This document shows positions 18,775 through 27,779 of a stretch of DNA of 64,000 nucleotides, one piece after another. The stretch comes from Geobacter sp. GTDB taxonomy: Bacteria > Desulfobacterota > Desulfuromonadia > Geobacterales > Pseudopelobacteraceae. Position 1 is the stretch's first letter. Every line of letters starts with the position of its first letter. A program made the translations under genes and the position numbers. Where the stretch lies: contig PJFB01000005.1 in NCBI GenBank assembly GCA_003574895.1, positions 124,001-188,000 of the forward strand, in the 5' to 3' direction. Below the pieces are notes generated by a model. It saw nothing but the letters and a program-made list of their open reading frames with translations. It made no database searches and was not told the origin of the DNA.

Positions 18775-21018
18775 ATGGCAATTCCCGGTGACATTCAGCA
18801 GCAGGTATACGATCTCCTTTCGCGCGCCTCAAACCTTTCCTTTGTAAGCGCGGAGCAGGAGGGCGGCACCCGTATCAGCCTGACTCCCGGCCAGCGTGTA
18901 ACGGCCGAGGTGCTGGCGACGCTCCCCAACAACCAGACTCAGGTCAGGATCGGCACGGAGCGATTCAACCTGGAACTGCCCATGCCGGTGCGGACCGGCC
19001 AAAACCTGGAGCTGACCTTTGTTTCCGGGGAGCCCCGCTCCACCTTTGCCATCGCCCGCCAGGGGGGCATGACGCCTCCGGTCAGCCTGTCGGATGCCTC
19101 GCGTTTGCTGGGCCTTCTTGTGGGGGGCGAACATATCGCAGATCCCGGGCTGCGCTCATCCCTCCAAAGCATTGGCGACCTGTTGCGCCGCTCCTCGGGC
19201 GATACCGGCGTGTTGGCCAATCTGATGGACGAGGCGATTACCTATGGGGCCGGCAACCCACGGGAAGGCGGCAAGGCCGCACCGCTCGCGCCGGACGATT
19301 CCATGCAACAGCCGCGGGACAAGCAAGGGGCTGCCCTTCTGCAAGGAGGTCGCGCCACGGTTCCGGAACAGTCCCGTTTAGCCGCTTTTGAGGCCAATGC
19401 TGCCCGAATCCTCGAAAATATCGCCCGCACCTCCAAGTTTACTCTGGCAGAGGCAGTCAACCAACCGGTGGCGCCTCTGCCACTCCTTCCCGGTGAAGAG
19501 GTGGATGCAACCGTACTTGGCACCTTGCCGGGCGGGCGGGTGTTCGTGCAGGTAGCGGGCGCGTCCCTGGAACTGTTGCTCCCACGTGCTGCCCAGGCTG
19601 GCGATATCCTGAGACTGACCTACATCTCTTCCCAACCCAAACCGCTCTTTGCCATGTCCCGCGCCATGCCCGATACGAGCTCGGGTGCGCTCAGCGAGGC
19701 AGGGCGCTGGCTGAGCGTCCTGGAACACAGCGAAGGTGGGATGTCCGAGCAGCAGGCATATGTGCTGGAAAGGCTGAATACCGTGTTGAAGAGCCTGCCT
19801 GCCGACTCCCCGGCATTTACCGCGATCCAGGACGAGGCGATCACCTACCAGACAGTCATGCAGGGGCGGCGGACAACGGAACAGGCGTCCTCCCAGGCGG
19901 GAGCGGCCACAATTGCACCGCAACAGGCCATGCTTCAGCAGGGTAACGGCATCGTTTTCAGCGATGACATGGCCAAGTTGCTCCAGGCGCTGATCAAGGG
20001 CAACCGGTTGGCACTGCTGGAGGCCCTCAATCAGCAGGCCATGCCCATGGGACTCTTGCCTGGGCAACAGATGAAGGGAGAGGTAATGGCGCTGTTGGGC
20101 GGAGGGCGCTTTATTGCCCAGGTTGCCGGACAGGCCTTTGAATTCAGCATGCCGAAAGGCACGAAGCCCGGAGATCTGGTCAACCTTTTCTTTATCACCG
20201 ACGAACCACATCCCACGTTTCTAATGGCCCGGTTCGGCCGGCCGGGGGATTCCCGTGTCAGCGACACCGGCCGCTGGCTGAGCAGCTTTCTCGGTGCAGC
20301 GGCAGAACAGGCATCGGCCCGGGAGACGATGGGCATTCTGCGCACTCTGCTGGCGGAACCGCCGGCCGACGCGGCGCAACTCGGGAAAATGCTCCAGCAG
20401 GAGCTACGTGGCAGCGGCCTGTTTTATGAATCGCACCTGGCGAGCTGGTTTGGCGGCGAATATTCCCTGGAGGATATCCTGCGGGAGCCCCAAGGGCGCC
20501 TGTCCGATGCCAGTCAGCCGGGGGGCATGTTGAAGGCCGATGCCCAAACAGTGGCCGAGCATCTGCCTGCCATTATGAAAAGCGGGTCCATGGAGCAATT
20601 GGAGGCGCTCTTCAAAAAGGCCGGTTCGGCAAGCGCCCACGAGGGGATTGCGGATGCCCGCACCCTGCCGATGGTCAGGGAACAACTTGATGCATTGCAG
20701 TCGGGGCAGATCGTCATTCGCGGTGAACTGTTACCTGGCCAGAACCTGGAGTGGCGGGTCAGTGAACGTGAAGCGCGGCGAAACGACCAAGGCGAACAGG
20801 AGCGCAGCTGGAATACGGGCTTGAGGCTGGATTTGCCCAGATTGGGAGCGATCAACGCCAAATTGCGGCTGGATGGCACCAGGGTCAGCATAGATATCAG
20901 CTCGTCAGAACAAGGTACGGTTGAAGAGCTGGACAGCGGCCGTCCCGCGCTCGTCGAACAGCTGCAGGCCGCCGGACTGTCCCCCGGAGAGATCGGAATA
21001 CGCCATGAAGCTCCGTAA
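18775..21018 (+). CDS. Second FliK-like flagellar hook-length control protein
   Basis: A 747-residue protein without signal peptide. It contains three copies of a beta-rich module of about 70 residues, starting near residues 37, 233 and 420, with recurring LxPGxxVxAxVLxxLPGGxxxVQVAG and LTxxxxxPxPLFAMxR patterns. The C-terminal part (about 640-747) resembles the Flg_hook domain of FliK, with GELLPGQNLEWRV, TGLRLDLPRLGAI and VEQLQAAGLSPGEIGI. It overlaps the next gene, a stand-alone FlhB C-terminal domain, a pairing that mirrors the FliK-FlhB interaction controlling substrate switching. The canonical fliK is at 34506, so this is a paralogue. Its role is unproven. Confidence 0.75.
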   Translation: MAIPGDIQQQVYDLLSRASNLSFVSAEQEGGTRISLTPGQRVTAEVLATLPNNQTQVRIGTERFNLELPMPVRTGQNLELTFVSGEPRSTFAIARQGGMTPPVSLSDASRLLGLLVGGEHIADPGLRSSLQSIGDLLRRSSGDTGVLANLMDEAITYGAGNPREGGKAAPLAPDDSMQQPRDKQGAALLQGGRATVPEQSRLAAFEANAARILENIARTSKFTLAEAVNQPVAPLPLLPGEEVDATVLGTLPGGRVFVQVAGASLELLLPRAAQAGDILRLTYISSQPKPLFAMSRAMPDTSSGALSEAGRWLSVLEHSEGGMSEQQAYVLERLNTVLKSLPADSPAFTAIQDEAITYQTVMQGRRTTEQASSQAGAATIAPQQAMLQQGNGIVFSDDMAKLLQALIKGNRLALLEALNQQAMPMGLLPGQQMKGEVMALLGGGRFIAQVAGQAFEFSMPKGTKPGDLVNLFFITDEPHPTFLMARFGRPGDSRVSDTGRWLSSFLGAAAEQASARETMGILRTLLAEPPADAAQLGKMLQQELRGSGLFYESHLASWFGGEYSLEDILREPQGRLSDASQPGGMLKADAQTVAEHLPAIMKSGSMEQLEALFKKAGSASAHEGIADARTLPMVREQLDALQSGQIVIRGELLPGQNLEWRVSEREARRNDQGEQERSWNTGLRLDLPRLGAINAKLRLDGTRVSIDISSSEQGTVEELDSGRPALVEQLQAAGLSPGEIGIRHEAP

Positions 21019-21277
21019 GGATGACGAGCGCAAGGCAGCGGCCCTCTCCTACAAACAGGGGTACTATGCGCCGGTGGTGGTGGCCAGAGGCCGCGGAGTT
21101 ACGGCCGAGGCGATCATCGCCTGCGCCCGCGAAGCCGGGGTGTACGTCCATGAATCGCCTGACCTGGTGAATCTGCTGATGCAGGTGGACACCGATCAGT
21201 ACATCCCGCCCGAACTGTATCGCGCCGTGGCCGAACTGCTGGTTTGGCTGTACCGGATGGAGGAGCAGGGCAAATAA
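21005..21277 (+). CDS. Stand-alone FlhB C-terminal domain (FhlB-like export switch protein)
   Basis: A 90-residue protein (start MKLRKDDERKAAALSYK) overlapping the previous gene by 14 bp. It matches the cytoplasmic C-terminal domain of FlhB/YscU from just after the autocleavage site: YYAPVVVARGRGVTAEAI aligns with the IAPVVIAKGADIMAQAI segment of the full FlhB in this window, and both end in an AVAEVLAYVYRL-like helix. The NPTH autocleavage motif and the membrane domain are absent. Such proteins can substitute for the cleaved FlhB-CC fragment in some bacteria. Translational overlap with the FliK-like gene argues for a shared function in export switching. Confidence 0.88.
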   Translation: MKLRKDDERKAAALSYKQGYYAPVVVARGRGVTAEAIIACAREAGVYVHESPDLVNLLMQVDTDQYIPPELYRAVAELLVWLYRMEEQGK

Positions 21278-21294
21278 TCAATATTGGAGGAAAG

Positions 21295-22704
21295 ATGCAG
21301 ATCAAATTCGGAACCGACGGCTGGCGGGGGGTTATTGCCCGTGAATTTACCTTTGACAATCTCTCCTTGGTGGCACAGGCCACCATGGATTATCTCAACC
21401 GCGACGGCCTGGGTGATAAGGGCTTAGTGATCGGTTACGACCGCCGGTTCCTGTCCCGTGATTTTGCCCGCCGGGTGGCTGAAATCGCTGCTGGTAACGG
21501 CATCCGCGTGCGCCTGACCGATGGTTATGCCCCTACTCCGGCGGTTTCCTGGGCCGTTCGCGAAGCCGGCGCTGGCGCCGGGGTGATGATCACCGCCAGC
21601 CACAATCCTCCGGAATACAATGGGTTCAAGCTCAAGGAAGCCTTTGGCGGGTCGGCGCGCCCAGCGACAACAAAGATTCTGGAAGAGATCGTAGCCTTTA
21701 ATATCGCAAATGTCCGCCGCGTGGTCGATTGTCCGTTTGATGAGGCAGCCGGCAAGGGGTTGATCGAGCTGTTCGACCCATGCGAAGGTTATTTCCGCCA
21801 GATCGGACGTTATGTGGATCTGGATCTGATTGCCAAGGCAGGCATCCCGGCTGTGGTGGATCCCATGTATGGCGCCGGCAGCGGTTTCATTCCCCGGTTG
21901 CTCAAAGGGGTCGCCGAGATTCACAATGACGAGAATCCGTCTTTCGGGGGGCAGGCCCCGGAGCCGATCGGCGAACATCTGGCAGAGTTGTCCGCACTTA
22001 TCAAGAGCGGCAAGTATCGGGTGGGCCTTGCCTTGGATGGCGATGCCGACCGCATTGGGGCGGTTGACGAGAACGGCGACTTTTTCTCCTCCCATTCGAT
22101 CTTCACCGTTATCCTGCGGCATCTGATCGAACACAAGCGACTTCGCGGCGGGGTTGTCAAAACTGTTTCCACGACGCGCATGGTTGATCTGCTGGCTGAT
22201 AAGTATGGTCTGCCGCTTTTTGAAACCCCCATAGGTTTCAAGCATATATGTGAACTGATGTTGGCCGAGGACATCCTGATGGGTGGCGAAGAGTCTGGAG
22301 GCCTGGGGGTTAAAGGGCATATCCCCGAGCGGGACGGCATCCTGCTGGGGTTGCTGCTGCTGGAGGCGATCGCGGTACGTGGCAAGGGGCTGCGGCAGTT
22401 ACTTGATGAAACCATGGAAGAGATCGGGCACTTCCATTATCGTCGCATTGACCGGCGGATCGGGGATATTGAAAAAGAACGGCTGATTGCAACCCTGCGT
22501 TCTCAGCCTCCCAGCGAGATCGACGGCCGGCAGGTGGTTTCCACCAATTTCAGCGATGGCTTCAAGTTCATCTTTGAAAATGGTGATTGGTTGTTGATCC
22601 GACCTTCGGGTACTGAACCGTTGTTGCGGCTTTATAGCGAAGCCGGTACGCTGCAACAGGTGGAACGCTTGTTGCAAGCAGCCAGGGTAATTGCAGGAGT
22701 GTAG
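21295..22704 (+). CDS. Phosphoglucomutase/phosphomannomutase family enzyme
   Basis: A 469-residue alpha-D-phosphohexomutase starting at ATG 21295 behind GGAGG. Conserved sites are the N-terminal FGTDGWRG, the phosphoserine loop TASHNP (Ser102), the Mg-binding DGDADR, the sugar-specificity region GGEESGG and the phosphate-binding RPSGTEP. It interconverts hexose 1- and 6-phosphates, so it can process glucose-1-phosphate from the nearby phosphorylase or supply sugar nucleotides. Substrate specificity cannot be fixed from sequence. It follows the FlhB-like gene by 17 bp and is likely cotranscribed. Confidence 0.93.
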   Translation: MQIKFGTDGWRGVIAREFTFDNLSLVAQATMDYLNRDGLGDKGLVIGYDRRFLSRDFARRVAEIAAGNGIRVRLTDGYAPTPAVSWAVREAGAGAGVMITASHNPPEYNGFKLKEAFGGSARPATTKILEEIVAFNIANVRRVVDCPFDEAAGKGLIELFDPCEGYFRQIGRYVDLDLIAKAGIPAVVDPMYGAGSGFIPRLLKGVAEIHNDENPSFGGQAPEPIGEHLAELSALIKSGKYRVGLALDGDADRIGAVDENGDFFSSHSIFTVILRHLIEHKRLRGGVVKTVSTTRMVDLLADKYGLPLFETPIGFKHICELMLAEDILMGGEESGGLGVKGHIPERDGILLGLLLLEAIAVRGKGLRQLLDETMEEIGHFHYRRIDRRIGDIEKERLIATLRSQPPSEIDGRQVVSTNFSDGFKFIFENGDWLLIRPSGTEPLLRLYSEAGTLQQVERLLQAARVIAGV

Positions 22705-22850
22705 ACGTAACGGGTCAGGAGAATTGACGGCTGGACTTTCCGGATGGCGATAAAATGTGGTGATTTTTGCTTTAATTATGTTATTAATTGTCATCTCACA
22801 CAATTACTTAATTCAGTCCTTGCGGACATATGAAAAAGGAGGATTTTATT

Positions 22851-23216
22851 ATGGCGAATATTCTGATTGTTGATGATTCATCCACCATGAGGAAAATCAT
22901 TTCCCGCTCACTCAGGCAGGCCGGTTTACCGGTTGATGAGATTTTTGAGGCCGGGGACGGCATAGAAGGGTTAAACGTCATCGCGTCCGGAAAGAGTATT
23001 AATCTGATCCTGTCCGATATCAACATGCCCAATATGGATGGGCTTGAATTTATCAAGCAAGTCAGGGCCAACGGCAACAGCGTACCCGTCGTCATGATCA
23101 CTACCGAGGGGGGCGAGGAAATAATCAAGGAAGCCATGTCCAATGGTGCCAGTGACAGCATTAAAAAGCCGTTTACGCCGGATCAGCTCCAGGAGAAGCT
23201 GGGGGGGCTCTTATGA
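22851..23216 (+). CDS. cheY: Chemotaxis response regulator CheY
   Basis: A 121-residue single-domain receiver starting MANILIVDDSSTMRKII behind AAGGAGG. The acidic pair (DD), phosphoacceptor in LILSDINMPNMDG, switch Thr (MITTEGG) and Lys (IKKPF) are all present, with no output domain, as in flagellar-switch-binding CheY. It overlaps the CheX gene by 4 bp, pairing the regulator with its likely phosphatase, and lies upstream of flagellar genes whose FliM is at 47314. The 146-nt leader is AT-rich and has no clear promoter. Confidence 0.94.
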   Translation: MANILIVDDSSTMRKIISRSLRQAGLPVDEIFEAGDGIEGLNVIASGKSINLILSDINMPNMDGLEFIKQVRANGNSVPVVMITTEGGEEIIKEAMSNGASDSIKKPFTPDQLQEKLGGLL

Positions 23217-23719
23217 GCCTGAATGCCGAGATCGCTGCTTCGGCGTCAATGAATGAGGAGCAGTTGGCAAAGTATGTAATAGACGCCACACGAGAAGTCT
23301 TCTCAACAATGGTTATGATGGATCCGGCGGACGATTATCCGATCAAGGAGCCGCTTAATCGGTTCAGATGCAGCATAACCGGCATGGTCGGCTTTGCCGG
23401 CACCTATTCCGGGGTCGTCTCCATTCACTGCCCGGTTGCCTTGGCCCTCAAGATTACCTCCAGCATGCTGGGCATGGAATGCGAAGAGGTCAACGAGGAT
23501 CTTAATGACGCCATCGGCGAGATAGCCAACATGTTAGGCGGCAATGTCAAACAGGTGCTCTCCAAGGGGGGCCTGGATGTCAAGCTTTCGATCCCCACCG
23601 TTATCTCCGGTGAGGATTACACCATCAACTCGCTTTCCGACAGTGACTGTGTCGTCATTCCATTCAACATCGATGATGACAGGTTTATCGTTGGCCTGAC
23701 CCTTAAAAAGGAAGACTAG
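23213..23719 (+). CDS. cheX: CheX/CheC-family CheY-P phosphatase
   Basis: A 168-residue protein with the CheC/CheX fold. The catalytic E-x2-N pattern is present in AIGEIANMLGGNVKQ, followed by a conserved GGLDVKLSIPTVISG region. CheX-type proteins dephosphorylate CheY-P and terminate the chemotactic signal. The ATGA overlap with cheY couples their translation. CheC versus CheX cannot be decided firmly, but a single E-x2-N helix points to CheX. Confidence 0.87.
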   Translation: MSLNAEIAASASMNEEQLAKYVIDATREVFSTMVMMDPADDYPIKEPLNRFRCSITGMVGFAGTYSGVVSIHCPVALALKITSSMLGMECEEVNEDLNDAIGEIANMLGGNVKQVLSKGGLDVKLSIPTVISGEDYTINSLSDSDCVVIPFNIDDDRFIVGLTLKKED

Positions 23720-23795
23720 CGACGCCATCGCATTTGTTTTTAGAAGCGTTTGCGGCACCTAACTGATTCGGAACAAAACCGGAAGACTTTCCCTG

Positions 23796-24884
23796 ATGGA
23801 TGGATATACCACGTTACATGAGATGCTGGGGGCTGCCCTAAAGCAGGCCGGAGAAGAGAGCGGCATGCTTTTGGGGCAGGAGCTTTCCATTGCCCTCGCT
23901 GATTCTCTCTCTACCACTAAAAAGGCCTATTTCGGTGACCTTGATGATGCCTGCTTCGTTATCGGGGTCGAGTCACGGGAAGCTTATGTAGGTCAGTTCT
24001 ACTTGGTGTTCTCGCTTCGTGACGCCATCGTGATGAGCAGCATCCTGCTGGGTATACCGCCGGCACGAATCCAGGAAAAGAAGCGTTTGTCCATCATTGA
24101 GAATGATGATATCGATGCCTTTTCCGAGATTGCCAACATGATCAACGGGTCGTTCAACACCGTTTTTCAGGGTACCCTTACCAATAAAGTCCACCTCAAG
24201 CTGCTTGCCCCCAAAAAATTCATACCCGAAATAGACCAGTTAACCGAAGACGAGCCGCTACCTGAAGGCGACTTCCTCATGTTCCGCTCCAAACTGGATA
24301 TGCCCGGCCAGGAACTGAACCATCTGGATGTTCTCATTCCGGTAGCCTTGGGCAACCAGTTTGACCCGCCAGCCGAAGCGCCGGAGGAGGCATCGGCAGA
24401 GGCTGAGGCGGAACCGTCTGTTACCGGAGATGGGGGCACAGCCGATGTTGCCAAAGATGAGGAGGGCCGCGAAAAGGGTGCTCCCGAGGGTGAACAGGAG
24501 GCGGCCGGCGCTGATAGCATCGTGGTGTTGGAGGACGATGACAACGAGCGCAAACTGATGGTCGAGGCCGTTGAGTTTACGGGCCTTGAAGTTGTTGAGG
24601 GAACGCTTAATGCGGATATCAAGGAGCTTTTTGCCAAGCGGAACGTGCTGTTGGTCATGATCGGCTCACTGGATGCCGATGACCGTGAATTAGCGGTTTG
24701 CATAAAGGTCAACGCCATTCGCCAGGACTCGCCACCACCCATCATCATGAGCGCTCAACGCTGGACTCGCACGGCTGTGTTGAAGGCATTGAAATACGGC
24801 GCCAGAGACATTGTCATCAAGCCGTGCGGAGACGATGAACTGGCATCCAAAGTGCGCAGATTCTGCAAGTTGCAAGCACAGTGA
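23796..24884 (+). CDS. CheX-like domain fused to a degenerate receiver domain
   Basis: A 362-residue protein. Residues about 1-195 are CheC/CheX-like with the E-x2-N pattern in AFSEIANMINGSFN. Residues about 198-240 are an acidic Ala/Glu-rich linker. Residues about 245-362 form a response-regulator-like domain: the acidic cluster (VVLEDDDNERKLM), the switch Ser (IIMSAQRW) and Lys (IVIKPCGDDEL) remain, but at the phospho-acceptor strand the sequence is NVLLVMIGSLD, with Ile/Gly where the Asp should be. It probably cannot be phosphorylated conventionally. It may act as a scaffold or CheY-P phosphatase. It lies 76 bp after cheX on the same strand. Confidence 0.8.
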   Translation: MDGYTTLHEMLGAALKQAGEESGMLLGQELSIALADSLSTTKKAYFGDLDDACFVIGVESREAYVGQFYLVFSLRDAIVMSSILLGIPPARIQEKKRLSIIENDDIDAFSEIANMINGSFNTVFQGTLTNKVHLKLLAPKKFIPEIDQLTEDEPLPEGDFLMFRSKLDMPGQELNHLDVLIPVALGNQFDPPAEAPEEASAEAEAEPSVTGDGGTADVAKDEEGREKGAPEGEQEAAGADSIVVLEDDDNERKLMVEAVEFTGLEVVEGTLNADIKELFAKRNVLLVMIGSLDADDRELAVCIKVNAIRQDSPPPIIMSAQRWTRTAVLKALKYGARDIVIKPCGDDELASKVRRFCKLQAQ

Positions 24885-24960
24885 CTTGTTGCTTTCCAAT
24901 TAAATGGTGTTTTGCATGTGCCATGTGACAACTATGTTCAAAGCGCTTATGAGGCTGCTT

Positions 24961-27018
24961 ATGGCAAAGACCCTGCCGGCTTTTCTGCTGGCAGGGTCTT
25001 TATTGGTATTGGCTGCGCCATCTGCCGCACGCGCCACCATCTCCAACCGGGTCTACCAAGTGGACATCCGTCCCAAGCACGATTATACCCACATTACAGT
25101 TAAAACGCAGAGCCAACCAAACTACACACTGACATCCCTGCCAGGTAACAGGTTGCGTCTTATCCTGCAGGATACCGATGGTCCATTATTCAAGAAATTC
25201 AGGCGGTACTCCGACACCAATATCGGCGGTCTGGTGTTTTCCCGCCGTGGCGAAAGTCTTTTGGTTACATTCAAGGTCGCACCCGGTGTAGGGTGGCGAG
25301 AACTCAGTTTTGCCGGTACGAATGCGATTACCCTTGATGTGGGCAAGACATTCAACCCAGGGCCACCACACCTTTTGGTCGCCGGCAGGGAAAAGATCTG
25401 GAATGGCGCGGAAAAGCTCGTTCGAGATTTTGACCCGCCACTCAAGACCGAGATACCGTTTCAGCCAACTGATCGGATGATCCTCAAGAACATACTCAGC
25501 GAGGGTGACCAGCAGGCCTTTATGGCTGCCGAAGCTGCCTTGTACAAGGGGCGGTTGTCCGAAGCGGAGGAGATATTCACCCAGTTTGCCACACGGCAGA
25601 CGCCGGCCAGATCGCTGGCCCTTTACCGGCTTGGAGAGACCTTCTACAAGCTGCAGAAGTATCCCCAGGCTCTGGCAGCATTTCGGGATGCAGAGAGGCT
25701 GTGGGGCGCTTATCTTAATTTCAATCCCGGCATCACTTTCTACTACGGGGATAGCATTGCCCGCAGCGGAGATTTTGCGGCAGGTCGCACCCTGTTGGTG
25801 CATTTGATCGCACAGTTGGCTGATAAGAACTACGCGCCCTCACTGTTGGTTCGTTTGGGAGACATCCTTTACCGCCAGGGGCATGATCAGGAAGCTGTTG
25901 CCATTTATCGGACGGTAGCGGAAAACTTCAAAGATAACAAAGCCGGCCAGATGGCTCAACTCAGGTTGGCCGACCGTTCTTTCCTGAGTGTTACCCCCTG
26001 GAACTACGGCGGGTTGTGCAAGGTTTACCTTGATATATATGAGCAGGCGGATGACTTCACGATACGTGAAGAAGCCTTTTTCAAGGATGTCTTGCTGGAG
26101 TCAATAAACGGTGGGGCGCCAGAGGCGCTACGGCAAGTTGTACTGTTTCAGAAAAAGTTTCCGCGCGGCGTTTATGCTACGGTCTGCCGCAGTATGCGGG
26201 AGGTGCTGGCAGCTCAGGTTTACCGGGAAACTGATTGGGATAAGGATTCCGATGGCTTGATCCGCTTTGTTGAAGAGCAGCTGGATTATCTGTCAGGCTG
26301 TCTCGAACAGGCCGATTTCCTGCCCAAAGTGGTCAAGGCTTATGATGAATCAAGGCGTCCTATTGAATTGATCAAATTGTTCAGTACGCTATTGGAACGC
26401 CAATGGGCGTCATCAAGCGCGCCTTTTTTGTATGAAGAGATTGCTGATAAATCCGACCTGCTGGGTGATACCGCTTTTGCAGAGAAATACTTAAATATCT
26501 TTTTGCGCAAATATCCCTCCCATCCGCACGCAAGGCTTGTGATGGAGCGTTTGGGGGGAATTTATTTCTCTGAGAGTAAGTACCAGGAAGTCAAGGACAC
26601 GCTTCTGTGGTTGCTCAACAAAAAAGAGCGCGCACAGAAGCCGGAAAGTTATTACTATCTTGGCCGCTCTCTTTGGGAGCTGAAAGGATATGCCCAGGCA
26701 GCCAAAGCAATGGATCTTTTTCTAGCTGCGGTTGCCAGCTCTGCTGGTGCTGGAGCGGACTTGCTGCCTGACACCTATTATGTTGCCGCTTCGGCACGGG
26801 AATCATCAGGAGACCGCAAGGGAGCCCTGATGCTTCTTGATGCGGGCATCAAGAAGCTTGTGAACAGGGGAAACGAGGAGCTCATATACAAGGCTGGTGA
26901 AATAAACCTCCTTGATGGCAAAAAACAGCTTGCCCGCGGATACTTTGAGCGGATCGTTAAAAATGGCAAGGATGCCGAGTGGCGCAAGATGGCGCAACAA
27001 GCCCTTGATGCCATGTGA
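24961..27018 (+). CDS. Secreted AMIN-domain/TPR-repeat protein
   Basis: From ATG 24961 (GAGG seven bases upstream) the protein has about 685 residues; in-frame ATGs at 24904 and 24937 would add up to 19 residues but lack ribosome sites. A signal peptide (LPAFLLAGSLLVLAAPSAARA) precedes an AMIN-like beta domain (about 25-130, YQVDIRPKHDYTHITVKT), then many TPR-type helix pairs (about 165-680), for example ALYRLGETFYKLQKYPQALAAF and YYYLGRSLWELKGYAQAA. AMIN domains often bind peptidoglycan or outer-membrane partners. Placed between chemotaxis genes and flgB, it may help envelope assembly of the flagellum, but that is inference from position. Confidence 0.75.
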   Translation: MAKTLPAFLLAGSLLVLAAPSAARATISNRVYQVDIRPKHDYTHITVKTQSQPNYTLTSLPGNRLRLILQDTDGPLFKKFRRYSDTNIGGLVFSRRGESLLVTFKVAPGVGWRELSFAGTNAITLDVGKTFNPGPPHLLVAGREKIWNGAEKLVRDFDPPLKTEIPFQPTDRMILKNILSEGDQQAFMAAEAALYKGRLSEAEEIFTQFATRQTPARSLALYRLGETFYKLQKYPQALAAFRDAERLWGAYLNFNPGITFYYGDSIARSGDFAAGRTLLVHLIAQLADKNYAPSLLVRLGDILYRQGHDQEAVAIYRTVAENFKDNKAGQMAQLRLADRSFLSVTPWNYGGLCKVYLDIYEQADDFTIREEAFFKDVLLESINGGAPEALRQVVLFQKKFPRGVYATVCRSMREVLAAQVYRETDWDKDSDGLIRFVEEQLDYLSGCLEQADFLPKVVKAYDESRRPIELIKLFSTLLERQWASSSAPFLYEEIADKSDLLGDTAFAEKYLNIFLRKYPSHPHARLVMERLGGIYFSESKYQEVKDTLLWLLNKKERAQKPESYYYLGRSLWELKGYAQAAKAMDLFLAAVASSAGAGADLLPDTYYVAASARESSGDRKGALMLLDAGIKKLVNRGNEELIYKAGEINLLDGKKQLARGYFERIVKNGKDAEWRKMAQQALDAM

Positions 27019-27356
27019 ATGTTGGCATGTCGGGGAATATGCCATCCACCTTATTATGAATACCGTGTCAATCAAATGACCGAGTCAAAACGCTGACATT
27101 GCTTCGTGGCGTGATCGAAGGCTGTAAGGTTGCTGGCATGAGTAAATTTTTTGTATTGTTCTTTGGTTTCCAGCTTGAAAAATGTATTTGCAGGGCAAGT
27201 GCCCGGATTGAATCGGTAAACCTACGAAGACGCCCTGGTGCAGCACTTGCCAACTACTGGATATTATACCAATCAACCGTCTGACCACATGGCGGTGAAA
27301 AAGGTATATATCTTGCATAATGCTGCGAATATGTAGTGACGTACAGGAGATCAGCT
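27019..27356. other. Intergenic leader region before the flgB operon (338 nt)
   Basis: No coding sequence is supported here. It holds a 9-bp inverted repeat, GGCAAGTGC (27194-27202) with GCACTTGCC (27243-27251), and a sigma-54-type promoter candidate overlapping the right arm. A structured leader RNA is possible. The region does not match the c-di-GMP-I riboswitch core that I can recall. Confidence 0.5.
27236..27251 (+). promoter_or_regulatory. Candidate sigma-54 promoter of the flgB operon
   Basis: TGGTGCAGCACTTGCC has GG and GC separated by exactly 10 nt, with TTGC at the -12 position, close to the TGGCACG-N4-TTGC consensus. It lies about 105 bp upstream of flgB. Geobacter flagellar genes are known to be under RpoN with the enhancer-binding protein FgrM, which makes the match plausible. 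Confidence 0.5.
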
Positions 27357-27779
27357 ATGCCATTGGAAGGTCTATTTAACACAACGATAAATGTTCTTGG
27401 AAAAAGTATCGATCTGCGCGCCAGGAATCAAAACCTGATCGCCTCCAACATTGCCAATGCCGAAACCCCCAACTACATTCCTAAATCACTTGCTTTCGAG
27501 GATGAACTGCAGGGAGCGCTTAAAAGTGGCCAAAAAGGAACGCCTGCCATCACAAATCCTCGTCACATTCCTCTGAAAGGCGTGGGCAGCAGTCTCGAAT
27601 CAGTGACCGGGCGGGTAATCGAAACGCCTGCCAGTACTCCGGGCAAAGATGGTAACGCGGTTGAGCTTGAAGGCGAGATGAGCAAGTTGGCGGAAAACCA
27701 GATCATGTACAACGCCTCGGTCCAACTTCTCTCCAGGCAATTTACAGAATTGCGAAGTGCATTGAAAGAGGGCAAATAA
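27357..27779 (+). CDS. flgB: Flagellar basal-body rod protein FlgB
   Basis: A 140-residue proximal rod subunit starting MPLEGLFNTTINVLG behind CAGGAGA. It has the rod/hook N-terminal motif ASNIANAETPNYIPKS and a C-terminal amphipathic helix (LSRQFTELRSALKEGK). It is exported by the flagellar type III apparatus without cleavage. It is the first gene of the flgB-flgC-fliE run; the flgC start directly follows its stop. Confidence 0.97.
   Translation: MPLEGLFNTTINVLGKSIDLRARNQNLIASNIANAETPNYIPKSLAFEDELQGALKSGQKGTPAITNPRHIPLKGVGSSLESVTGRVIETPASTPGKDGNAVELEGEMSKLAENQIMYNASVQLLSRQFTELRSALKEGK

Noticed and set aside
22770-22790. Sigma-54-like GTGGTGATTTTTGC before cheY
   Set aside because: GG and GC are separated by eight bases rather than ten, so the spacing is wrong.
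27150-27260. Possible c-di-GMP (GEMM-I) riboswitch before flgB
   Set aside because: A GGGCAA stretch and paired arms are present, but the GGACGCAAAGCC-type core and the tetraloop-receptor arrangement are not found.
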